A DNA stretch of 32,591 bases, from NCBI RefSeq assembly GCF_002008165.1, contig NZ_MRDM01000004.1:1-32591 (forward strand), given 5' to 3'. The translations under genes and the position numbers were made by a program. Shown piece by piece: positions 7,185 through 14,724 of this stretch. The notes under the pieces were generated by a model. That model was not told the origin of the DNA. It saw nothing but the letters and a program-made list of their open reading frames with translations, and searched no databases. The first letter of the stretch is position 1. Each line of letters starts with the position of its first letter. The stretch comes from Rhizobium laguerreae. GTDB lineage: Bacteria > Pseudomonadota > Alphaproteobacteria > Rhizobiales > Rhizobiaceae.

Positions 7185-8555
7185 TCATTCAGGGAGGCGT
7201 GTGGTTTTCCGAACCGGCAACAGTACACTGACGACGGTGCCGATCCCCGGCGACGAAGTGATTCTGATGTCGCCACTCATGGCGTTCACCATTTTGATGC
7301 AACTTGTTAACCCCAGGCCAATGCGCGAGCCCGCGCCGGTTGAAAAGAATGGCATTGCGGCTTTGCGCATCTCGTCTGACGTCATGCCTCTGCCGGTGTC
7401 CGAAATTTGAATTAGGATCCTGCGGGCGAACGAGTAGCGTCGCTTGAGGAGACGCGCATGGATCGTTATTTGCGTGTCTTTCTTTCCGCTAACGGCAGTT
7501 ATAGCGTTATTAACGAGCTCTTCGACGATCAAGTGAACTTGAACGCGAGGAACTTGTAGGAATTGTGCATCGTTTTCGATTTCCAACCGAATATTGCTGG
7601 TGGGTTTACTGCCTATCCGATGAAGCAGTTTGCCGAGCGGCTGTGTTCGGGGGTCTCGCTCAGAAGCAACGATCCGCACGAGCGCATTGTTGATTCCTTC
7701 GAGTTCGTTCACCGCGTCTAGCGCAGCTCGAAGCATTTCGGGTAGAGCTGAATGTTGGTCACCAAAGCGGTCGAGAAATAATCGAAGCGAAGTAACTCGT
7801 GATCGGGTCATGTGCGCGTGAAGCAATGCAAAGGAACGAATGTAGTCATCGCGGCGCGCGGCAAATTCGCGGTGTTGAACAATCGCATTAATGCCAACAA
7901 TGACTAAAACTAGACATGATCCGAATACAAGAAAGCTACATGCCGTGCTGCGCGCACCTTGTGCCTTCTCTACCAAGTTCCTGCGATGTTCGACCGCCGA
8001 ACCGTAAATTTCTGTCAAATTTCTGTCAATTTGATCCGCGTACCGGAGCGCTTGATCATAGTCTCCGCCTTTCAATCCGATTGGACTAAGGTGCGTCTTT
8101 ATGAGTTCGCGCGTTCGGACCAATAGGTCGCTGTTCTTTCCTCTCAGGAATTCGAAGGTTTGCAGTAGATCGATATTGTTGACGGTAGATTCTACATCGT
8201 GGTCGTACGCCGGCACCATTTGACTGGTCTTGCTGGCTAGACGAAGCCAACCGGCAATCCGGGTGATGCTCAAGCGGGTTTCTTCTGAAGTAATCGCCGC
8301 TTCAAAAGCATTATTAAATGATTGTCGGGTTTCAATTCGGTAGTATTCGAGCCGAATAGTTGACCAGCAACTCAGTGAAAGTGCCATCACCAATACGACA
8401 TAAAGTGCGATTGCGGAGCTGAGTAACCTTTTAGGGGTCGCGACACCACCGGCGGAACCGCCCAGACGCGGGCCTGCCGTAACGGGTAAGCGCACATAAA
8501 AGCTAGCCAGCCGTTGCAAAAGAGATTCTGGTGACCTTCGGACGCGTGCCTTCAT
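7185..8555 (-). CDS. Membrane sensor histidine kinase
   Basis: Two-component kinase of 456 residues. Hydrophobic segments at about 45-67 (SAIALYVVLVMALSLS) and 205-226 (ACSFLVFGSCLVLVIVGINA) flank a periplasmic sensor region of about 135 residues with no domain I recognise. A dimerisation helix follows, with probable phospho-acceptor His in LLHAHMTRSRVTSLRLFL (near residue 248), an atypical H-box. The C-terminal ATPase domain has the N box (VEELVNNAITAV), G1 (DTGRGM), F box (MPFFST) and G2 (RIGLGLTSC). ATG 8555 is preferred because GAAGG lies eight bases upstream; GTG 8564 would add three residues. It is convergent with the response regulator across the IS6 element and is its most likely partner. 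The signal is unknown. Confidence 0.85.
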   Translation of the reverse strand: MKARVRRSPESLLQRLASFYVRLPVTAGPRLGGSAGGVATPKRLLSSAIALYVVLVMALSLSCWSTIRLEYYRIETRQSFNNAFEAAITSEETRLSITRIAGWLRLASKTSQMVPAYDHDVESTVNNIDLLQTFEFLRGKNSDLLVRTRELIKTHLSPIGLKGGDYDQALRYADQIDRNLTEIYGSAVEHRRNLVEKAQGARSTACSFLVFGSCLVLVIVGINAIVQHREFAARRDDYIRSFALLHAHMTRSRVTSLRLFLDRFGDQHSALPEMLRAALDAVNELEGINNALVRIVASERDPRTQPLGKLLHRIGSKPTSNIRLEIENDAQFLQVPRVQVHLIVEELVNNAITAVSGKKDTQITIHARLLKRRYSFARRILIQISDTGRGMTSDEMRKAAMPFFSTGAGSRIGLGLTSCIKMVNAMSGDIRITSSPGIGTVVSVLLPVRKTTRLPE

Positions 8556-8672
8556 AGTCAACACCTTCGCTGTTAGGAGCTCCCTGAATCAAGTTACTCG
8601 AAATGATTCACCTCGCTCGCAATAGCCGTTCACTCGCGACGAACATCTGCTGCTGGCGACGTCGTGCTCGTC

Positions 8673-9578
8673 TCAGGTCGCTCCCGCCGCGGCCGCTGCG
8701 ACAAACTCGCTGCGCAGCCATTGATGCCTAGGGTCGCGATGACACCGCTCGTGCCAAATCAACATTAGCTCGTAGGGTTTGTGTTCCATGGGTGGGTCAA
8801 CAGCCGTGAGCGGCAGCATCTCGGAAATACGTGCCGCAGCCCGGCGTGGCACCGCCAAGGCCAAATCGCTCGTGGCCGCCACCATCGCGGCCGTTAGTAC
8901 ATGCGAAAACCGCGTCGGATTCTGATCCGGTAAGTCCACGTATGGCAGTTCGTCATAAATTCGGCCGTCTCGTATAGGGAGGTCGGAGTTAGTGCCAGCG
9001 TGACGCAACGCCTTCAAGCTCTCAACTGTCCAATCCTGCGCTAAAGCCGGGTGGCCGTGTCGTAGCAAATACACGAGCTGGTCAGTATAGAGGCTGCGCC
9101 GCAAATAGCCGGGCGGAGCGGAGGAGATTTGCCCAACTGCTAAATCGAAATCGCCTTGCTCAAGTCCCTCGAGTAAGCCACTGAAGAGTGAATGGGGGGC
9201 GATTTCGAGGTGAGGCGCCCGCTGCAGGAGGTGCGGTAACAAAACAAGCGTTTGGTGATCAGGCATCGCCACGATTGTTTTCGGTCCCCATTCCATTTTG
9301 GGGAGATTGCCTTCAGTCATCATGTCCCGAATGTTGTTCATCGCCGCTGGTAGTCTTTTGGCCAGTCCTTGACCGCGAGGGGTAAGCACGTAGCCGGTTG
9401 AGGCTCGAACTAATAGCTCGTCATTGAAAATGCTCCGAAGCGTCGCCAGCGCCCGACTCATCCCCGGTTGACTCCTGCCGACGTGGTGGCCCGCATGTGT
9501 CACGTTCCGGTATTCCAATAGGGCTTCCAATGCCACTAAAAGGTTCAAGTCAATCGATGCAAGATTCAGCGATTTCAC
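8673..9578 (-). CDS. LysR-family transcriptional regulator
   Basis: Protein of 301 residues with the LysR layout. An N-terminal winged helix-turn-helix spans residues 9-68 (IDLNLLVALEALLEYRNVTH, then GRSQPGMSRALATLR, then ELLVRASTGYVLTPRG). A linker helix and an effector-binding domain (about 95-295) with two alpha/beta halves follow. The opening IDLNLL and the 'DELLVR...LTPRG' pattern place it in the NodD/NahR-like half of the family, but the C-terminal part does not let me call it NodD. The start is GTG at 9578 with a weak AAAGAACG upstream. It is transcribed in the same direction as the histidine kinase, 117 bases upstream of it. No divergent host gene survives upstream because transposon remnants begin near 9840. 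Its targets are unknown. Confidence 0.85.
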   Translation of the reverse strand: MKSLNLASIDLNLLVALEALLEYRNVTHAGHHVGRSQPGMSRALATLRSIFNDELLVRASTGYVLTPRGQGLAKRLPAAMNNIRDMMTEGNLPKMEWGPKTIVAMPDHQTLVLLPHLLQRAPHLEIAPHSLFSGLLEGLEQGDFDLAVGQISSAPPGYLRRSLYTDQLVYLLRHGHPALAQDWTVESLKALRHAGTNSDLPIRDGRIYDELPYVDLPDQNPTRFSHVLTAAMVAATSDLALAVPRRAAARISEMLPLTAVDPPMEHKPYELMLIWHERCHRDPRHQWLRSEFVAAAAAGAT

Positions 9579-9622
9579 GATCGTTCTTTCGCAATGTACG
9601 TGCCACAGGGTTAATAGAATAG

Positions 9623-9640
9623 ATGATGCACGTATCTCAT
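9623..9640. promoter_or_regulatory. Possible LysR-type operator
   Basis: ATGA and TCAT flank a 10-base centre (ATGATGCACGTATCTCAT), 45-62 bases upstream of the LysR gene. This is a plausible autoregulatory dyad but short. It does not match the nod-box consensus. Low certainty. Confidence 0.25.
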
Positions 9641-9840
9641 GTTTGATAAAAGGGGTGCAATCATCCCTATTCTAACCACCACAGCGCTAGTTGGTCGTTG
9701 GCCAGAGGGCCCGTGTACGATGAGTGGTCTAGCTCGCGCCTGATGGCCGTGCTTTCCGGCAAGGGCTGGAGGGGATATCTGCGTGCGACTGAAGGCAGGC
9801 TGATTTGCCGATCATCGCTCATCGACGCCATAGTCTCAAG

Positions 9841-9965
9841 ATGGGGTGGATGCCAGCCTTCTCCGGCGGCATAAAGTCTTGGGGTAAACACCACTCAAGC
9901 GAAAGGCAGTCTTCATGAAGACGGTTACCATCATTGGCGTTGATCTGGCAAAGAATGTATTTGTG
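9841..9965 (+). mobile_element. IS110-family left-end fragment
   Basis: ATG at 9915 opens MKTVTIIGVDLAKNVF, the typical N-terminus of IS110/IS1111 transposases with the first catalytic Asp in VDLAK. Homology stops abruptly after residue 16-17 (about 9963). Upstream, TGGGGTGGA at about 9844 matches the outer end of the other IS110-type remnant (around 6718-6730), so the left terminus is probably included. It is only a relic. Confidence 0.65.
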
Positions 9966-9984
9966 CGACCTGCAAGTCGCGACG

Positions 9985-10680
9985 TAGCCGCCGGATATCC
10001 GGTACGTCCGAGCCGCGAGGCAAGGCGGAATCAGAGCTGGCTCGGTTTGGCTGAACAGCTTGTGGCGCTTCACTAAGTGGATTTCCGCCTCGATTAGGCT
10101 GCCACCATCATTGGCGTCAGCGCGTTGAAGTAAGCCTGATCCGGCGTCTGCCGGTCAAGGGATGAATGTGGGCGTCGGGTATTATAAAAGGTCAGATAAC
10201 GGCCAATCCCAGCGCGGGCCTCGGACACGGTTTTGTAAGCATGGAGGTAAATCTCCTCATATTTGATCGAACGCCAGAGCCGCTCGACGAAGACGTTGTC
10301 CCGCCAGGCTCCCTTGCAATCCATCGAGATTTCAATCCCGGCTGTCTCAGCACCGTGATGAAGTCGATGGAGGTGAACTGTGATCCCTGGTCGGTGTTGA
10401 ATATGTCAGGCTTGCCGTATCGCGACAGCGCTTCCTCGACCGCCTCATGCAAAAGGCCGTCTCCATCGTGATCGACAGCCGCCATGAAAGCACTCGGCGA
10501 CTGAACCAGTCGACGACTGCACAGAGATAGACGAAGCCCCGTGCCATCGGGACTTAGGTCAGGTCCATTGCCCAGACCTGGTTGGGTCTGGTGACCGCCA
10601 GCTTCCTGAGCAGATAGGGATAGACCTTGTGCCCAGGTGCTGGTTTCGACGTATTCGGACGACGGTAGATCGCCTCAATG
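9985..10680 (-). pseudogene. IS3-family transposase OrfB, C-terminal part, degraded
   Basis: Reading leftward: IEAIYRRPNTSKPAPGHKVY, PYLLRKLAVTRPNQVWAMDLT, then TAA where Tyr is expected, MARGFVYLCAVVDWFSRRVL (catalytic core), SWRLSITMETAFC. A frameshift near 10450 leads to EALSRYGKPDIFNTDQGSQF (second Asp). A second shift near 10330 leads to GAWRDNVFVERLWRSIKYEE (catalytic Glu), ending RPHSSLDRQTPDQAYFNAL with stop at 10094. The remaining bases down to about 9985 resemble the non-coding right end of such elements. The N-terminal part and OrfA are missing; the gene is cut at 10680 by the mini-IS5. Confidence 0.85.
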
Positions 10681-10681
10681 C

Positions 10682-10782
10682 GGCGTTGGTGCGCGGATAT
10701 GAAATCGAACGCATTTCGGCCTTTGATGTTGTCGGTTTTGCCTATCGCCGAACCGTTCAGAAACTATTCATGCACCAAAGCC
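10682..10782 (-). mobile_element. Mini-IS5 (MITE-like) made by internal deletion
   Basis: Bases 10738-10782 are the exact inverse complement of the IS5 left end seen at 32444-32490, ending ATGCACCAAAGCC. Bases 10710-10743 match the inverse complement of the IS5 right-end region near 3890-3922 (TTTCGGCCTTTGATGTTGTC then GGTT.TGCCT). The two parts join at TGCCT, present in both parents. The outer edge GGCGTTGGTGCGCGGAT resembles the IS5 repeat at 12097-12112. It is therefore an IS5 element reduced to its two ends, about 100 bp, with no coding capacity. It joins the IS3 relic to the IS66 relic and forms the artificial N-terminus of the frame that runs into the IS66 transposase. Confidence 0.75.
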
Positions 10783-11688
10783 ATATGGATCGCGTCTTCA
10801 ATGAAGCCGAGAACGCCGCTCTCGAGGCCGATGCTGATGAGGGCTTGGCCGATTGTGACGAGACCGACGCCACTGAGCTTCCCGACACGGGATTGCCAGA
10901 GGAGGGAAAGCCCGAAGGCCGTAAGCGCGGGCGTAAACCTCTTCCGGCAAATTTGCCACGCCAACGCGTTGAATATGACCTTGCCGACGATCAGAAGACC
11001 TGTCCGTGCTGCCGCCATCCGTTGCATCGCATGGGCGAACTCGTCACCGAGCAGCTGCATATCGAGGTGAAGGCCACAGTGCTGCAGAAGTCCCGAGCCA
11101 AGTATGCTTGCCGCAACTGCGAGCGCACCGATATCAGCACTCCCGTTTTCATCGCGCCGATGCCCGCACAGCCCTTGCCGGGCGGTATCGCCACGGCCTC
11201 GACGCTGGCCTTTGCTCTTGTTCATAAATATGTCGACGGCACACCGCTCTATCGCCTGGCACAGGCCTTCGAGCGCGCTGGCGTCCCTGCCAGCCGTGGC
11301 GCTCTTGGGCATTGGGTGATCGGTTCCAGCGAAAAGCACCTCGTTCGCATCTACGATGCACTGAAGCAGCGGCTCTTGTCGCAGAGCGTCATTCACGGTG
11401 ACGAGACCACGGTGCAGGTGCTGAAGGAAAAGGACAGGAAAGCAACCGACGAGTCCTACATCTGGGCCTATCGCAGCGGAAAGGACAGCCTCGAGCCGGT
11501 TGTACTGCTCGAATATCAGCCCGGTCGTGGGCAGGTGCATCCGCAGACTTTCCTTGGTGACTATCGCGGCATCCTGATGAGCGACGGCTATCAGGGCTGG
11601 CGCACCCTGAAGGGCGCAACGCATGTCGGGTGTATGGCTCACGCCAGGCGACGCTTCGTCAACGCCTTCAAGGCCGGGAAGAAACAAA
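10783..11688 (+). pseudogene. IS66-family transposase TnpC, internal fragment
   Basis: The open frame contains an IS66 TnpC of a different subgroup from the one at 1575: a linker with GRKRGRKPLPANLPRQRVEY, a zinc-finger-like CPCC/CRNC pair (KTCPCCRHPL and YACRNCERTD), then PGGIATASTLAFALVHKYVD and the catalytic region with D in VIHGDETTVQVL and D in GILMSDGYQGW. It ends in GCMAHARRRFVNAFKAGKK. The N-terminal part was replaced by the mini-IS5, and the C-terminal part including the catalytic Glu was replaced by an IS21 fragment at about 11690. The frame is intact but cannot give an active transposase. Its long open frame should not be annotated as a full gene. Confidence 0.85.
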
Positions 11689-11689
11689 G

Positions 11690-11790
11690 CCAGCCAATGA
11701 TCGATCGTCGAAACAAACCCATCCAGCTTTGGTCGCCGAATCGGCAACTGAGGCTGATAGCCGGGCGGCGTCGAATACGACACCATCTTA
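11690..11790 (-). mobile_element. IS21-family IstA fragment
   Basis: Read leftward, the strand encodes VSYSTPPGYQPQLPIRRPKL then DGFVSTIDHWL, which resembles the segment of IstA just after the N-terminal helix-turn-helix ('RPKL..F...ID..L'). Only about 33 codons remain. It is fused head-on to the IS66 fragment. Confidence 0.55.
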
Positions 11791-11842
11791 GAAACGCTGA
11801 TAGCCGGTAGACTAGCGAGCGCAATTCAGTGCCGTAGAGACA

Positions 11843-12000
11843 CTACCGCTGCTTAGTAATAACTATGCGAAGAATTCCCAAATCAACAACAACTTGAATA
11901 TAATCGGGATCCTCTATAATCTCGATGCCGACCATTACTCCGGTAATCCAATGGGTATCAAAGAACACTTTTGCTTCTCCAAGTATTTTGGTCGCACTGT
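11843..12000 (-). pseudogene. 3' end of an unidentified gene
   Basis: The last 48 codons of a leftward frame read TKILGEAKVFFDTHWITGVM, VGIEIIEDPDYIQVVVDLGI, LRIVITKQR, with stop at 11843-11845. The alternating hydrophobic/polar pattern looks like beta strands of a genuine protein, unlike the surrounding remnants. Upstream the frame runs into unrelated sequence and then the IS5 copy at 12097, so the 5' part is gone. I do not recognise the family. It is on the same strand as the T6SS tssK-M operon and may be the end of a gene once downstream of it. Confidence 0.4.
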
Positions 12001-12096
12001 GCACCGGTCGCCGGAGGCGACGGCTGCAGCAGGATCCACTGCGACGTCCACGGATGTATCCCTGCTTGCGCCATGTCTGAATCAGCGGCAGCGCCT

Positions 12097-12912
12097 GGCG
12101 TTGGTGCACGGATGTGGAACTGAACGGATGGGGATCTTTGAAACGGCTGACTATGGCGTGGCTGCCTTGCGGCGGACGGCTTTCGGCGTGCGCAAGCAAG
12201 CATGCGGTTGAGGACGGCGCAGCCGATGGCGACTTCGGTCTGCTGACCAGGCAGCGACCTGGCCCGCAGATGCCGCCCGATGATGGACTTGTATCGCCCG
12301 ATTGCCGTCTCAACCAGCGAGCGTTTGCCGTAGCCGGTAGAGACCTGCCATTTCATCCGGCCGTCACTGTTGATTGCGGCGATATGCCGGTTCCGTTGGC
12401 CGGGAGGTCTATCGTCGCTTGGCTCGACCGCGTTGGCGCGAGGCGGAATGACGATAGCCGCCGCCGCGCTATGATCGATGACTGCGTCGTATGTAGGTTT
12501 TCCATCATAGGCACCGTCGGCTGTGAACTGTCCGATCAGACCGCCAATCTGGTCGAGGAGTGGCGCAACTTGAGAGACATCGCCAGCATCCTGATCCGTC
12601 AGGGTATGGGCAACGATCTCGCCGCTATCGGCATCCAGTGCCCGATGCAGCTTTCGCCAACCTCGGCGGGATCTGGCGCCATGCTTCTCCTCCAGCCACT
12701 GGCCCCCGTCGTAAACCTGCAGGCTGGTGCTGTCCACCAGAACATTTAACGGTCCGGCAGGTGGAACCTGATTCCCGGGCCGCTTCCCGGCAGATCGCCA
12801 TGCGTGCGCCCGACGGCTCAGCGTGGTGTGATCGGGGACGGCAAGCGCTAAGCCCATCAATTGCAGCACCGATTCCAACAAGCCTTCTGCCTGGCTCAGA
12901 ACGCTAAACGTT
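12097..12912 (-). pseudogene. IS5-family transposase lacking its N-terminus
   Basis: From about 12890 the frame reads QAEGLLESVLQLMGLALAVP, then DHTTLSRRAHAW, VLVDSTSLQVY (first catalytic Asp), EEKHGARSRRGWRKLH, FTADGAYDGKPTYDAV (second Asp) and GYGKRSLVETAIGRYK (catalytic Glu), ending near NRMLACARRKP. The DDE core is intact, but about 90 N-terminal residues with the DNA-binding part are missing. The frame has no stop inside the element and reads out through the left repeat to 11958. Confidence 0.85.
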
Positions 12913-12928
12913 CCGTGCACCAACGCCC
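12097..12928 (-). mobile_element. Shortened IS5-family element, 832 bp
   Basis: A perfect 16-bp inverted repeat, GGCGTTGGTGCACGGA at 12097-12112 and its inverse complement at 12913-12928, bounds the element. It is related to but distinct from the IS5 at 143. Only about 25 bases separate the right repeat from the codons for QAEGL, against about 315 in the copy at 143, so about 290 bp including the promoter and transposase N-terminus were deleted. It lies 16 bases from the stop of the 515-residue T6SS-linked gene. Confidence 0.8.
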
Positions 12929-12944
12929 CATTTCACCCCTTCGA

Positions 12945-14492
12945 TTATGCATTGGCTGCAACGAGGGAGGTTCTGACGCGGTTCAGTTCACCGCCGACAG
13001 TCGAGAGTCCTTCCCGCAGCGTCTTCCCGATCGAGTTTGGACCAAAGACCGCCGGAGGGTTGTCCAGCAGCTGGACGACATCATTTTCGCCGAGGTGTTG
13101 GAGGAGTGCTTCGAAGACTGCTTCGGCGCGCTCGATCACGTCAAAATTTACTCCGCCTCCTTGCTCAACGAGGTCAGCAAATTCGTCCGAAACCACATCG
13201 TTGATCTCCTGAAAAAGCTCAACGACAGGCTCCCAGGTTCCACCGCGGGCTTCCTCATTGTACGTCTCGATCTTGCTCTTCGTTTCCTCCCAATGCACGA
13301 GTGCTGCATCGAGGTCTGCTTGCCATTTATTTTCAATGGTCCGAACGATTGCGTCGAAATCTTCAAGCTTGTCGCTCTTGCTGAGGCCAAGCAGGGCAAT
13401 CAACTGATCATCGTTGCCGAGGCGCTGCTCTACCACGGCCATAAGGCGCTCGAAAACCTCACGCCTGCCAGCTGACTGGCTTGGCCATTGTGATGAGACC
13501 ATCATGGTGAGTCTGTCGGAGCTCGAGTTTTCCAAATGATAGGGAAGCCGTCCCGCTTGAGCAGCGGCCTTGGTCATTCGGAATAGGGTTTCCACAACCT
13601 CTCCTTTCTCAACGGGGTGTCTCCCAACGTGGTCCAAGTCAACCCCACCTATCATGAACGCCTCGCGCTCAACGCCATCGCCAACGCCGGAACTATCCGT
13701 CTTCACCGCGTCGCCATCGGGCGCCTCGTCCACATACTGAAGATTTCTCCGATGGTCGTCGTAGGCCAGCATCAATAGCAGCCGGCAGGTGAAATTGTGT
13801 AGGGCATCCTCCTGCTCTTCCAACGGCGTGGCGGCCAACATAGCCTTGAGCCAATCAGCGATTTTATTTGTCAAGGGGCCGAGCTCAGCGGTTTGCAATG
13901 ACCCCGTTTGCCGACTGATACGAATGGAGTGGCTTGCTATTGCCTCTGCCGAAATGGCAACGGCTTCCTTCAGCCCTTCCGGCAAAGCTTCTTCAGCACC
14001 TTCCTCGGGGTTCGCTTCGGCGACCTCCTGATTGTCTGACGGCAGCTCATCGGCGTTCGCCTGAGCCGCTATCTCAAATCGATTGAGGTCTTCTTCATTC
14101 AGGAGTTCATCTTCCTGTAGATCCGGAAGGCTTACTCTCAGGTCTTTGAAATAACGCCTCATATTTGTCTTAACCGCCATAAATTTGGCCATACCTCCTT
14201 TGGCAAGCCGTACGACAATGATGCCCTCTTTGTTCATTCTCCCTGTGCCGGACCTCAGAAATTTAAAGTCATCGGGCTCTTGAACACCTTTGGCAGTTTT
14301 ATAATGCATATCTTCCAATGCTCTCCGCATGCTCGTCAGGCCTTTTTTCCGCACCAAAACCACTGGCTTCTTTTCGCCGGCGATGACGATGGTGCCAACA
14401 GCAAAGCAGAATTCGAGTCCTTCTTTGGCTTGAGTGCTCCTGATCACGGACAAGAAGCGCTGGGCCATTTGCGAACTGTGTACTTGGCTCAT
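12945..14492 (-). CDS. T6SS-linked protein of unknown function, 515 residues
   Basis: I do not recognise this protein. The N-terminal 125 residues look like a folded alpha/beta domain (FCFAVGTIVIAGEKKPVVLV, a basic KKGLTSMRRALEDM helix, GIIVVRLAKGGMAKFMAVK). An acidic, low-complexity linker rich in Glu/Ala/Asn follows (about 130-190). The C-terminal 320 residues are mostly helical and acidic, with Asp/Glu-rich helices such as ENKWQADLDAALVHWEETKS. There is no signal peptide or membrane segment. ATG 14492 is chosen because TGGAG lies seven bases upstream; an upstream ATG at 14525 has no such site. It lies 232 bases after tssM on the same strand, and its stop is 16 bases from a transposon, so later genes of the operon may have been lost. 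Candidate roles are a T6SS accessory protein, cytosolic adaptor or effector; none is shown. Confidence 0.75.
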   Translation of the reverse strand: MSQVHSSQMAQRFLSVIRSTQAKEGLEFCFAVGTIVIAGEKKPVVLVRKKGLTSMRRALEDMHYKTAKGVQEPDDFKFLRSGTGRMNKEGIIVVRLAKGGMAKFMAVKTNMRRYFKDLRVSLPDLQEDELLNEEDLNRFEIAAQANADELPSDNQEVAEANPEEGAEEALPEGLKEAVAISAEAIASHSIRISRQTGSLQTAELGPLTNKIADWLKAMLAATPLEEQEDALHNFTCRLLLMLAYDDHRRNLQYVDEAPDGDAVKTDSSGVGDGVEREAFMIGGVDLDHVGRHPVEKGEVVETLFRMTKAAAQAGRLPYHLENSSSDRLTMMVSSQWPSQSAGRREVFERLMAVVEQRLGNDDQLIALLGLSKSDKLEDFDAIVRTIENKWQADLDAALVHWEETKSKIETYNEEARGGTWEPVVELFQEINDVVSDEFADLVEQGGGVNFDVIERAEAVFEALLQHLGENDVVQLLDNPPAVFGPNSIGKTLREGLSTVGGELNRVRTSLVAANA

Positions 14493-14724
14493 TGTATGTC
14501 TCCATTTTGGTTGGCGTAGTTTCAATTTCGCTGAAAGATGGACGTAGTGTGGCCTTTCCCTAGCCCGAGCCAGCGACGACGTCGATCAAAGACATCGCCC
14601 CTCAGGCAAATGGAAGTCCCTATCGGGTTTCTCCGCGATCCGATGGTAAGCCTATCCCGTCCACCGGCATTGATCTTTGGCAACTTCCGACTGCAGCCTC
14701 ACTCGGATCAATGGCAGTTTGGCG

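Noticed and set aside
7068..7310. 80-residue frame on the + strand upstream of and overlapping the kinase 3' end
   Set aside because: Overlaps the kinase gene antisense, with no ribosome binding site or known motif.
9600..9660. nod box upstream of the LysR gene
   Set aside because: Some short matches, but the conserved nod-box core pattern is not present.
9667..9894. 75-residue leftward frame upstream of the LysR gene
   Set aside because: Overlaps the IS110 left end; no family signal and probably non-coding.
10764..11786. 340-residue leftward open frame
   Set aside because: Antisense to the IS66 TnpC relic; only its first 30 or so codons (IS21 IstA-like) carry real homology.
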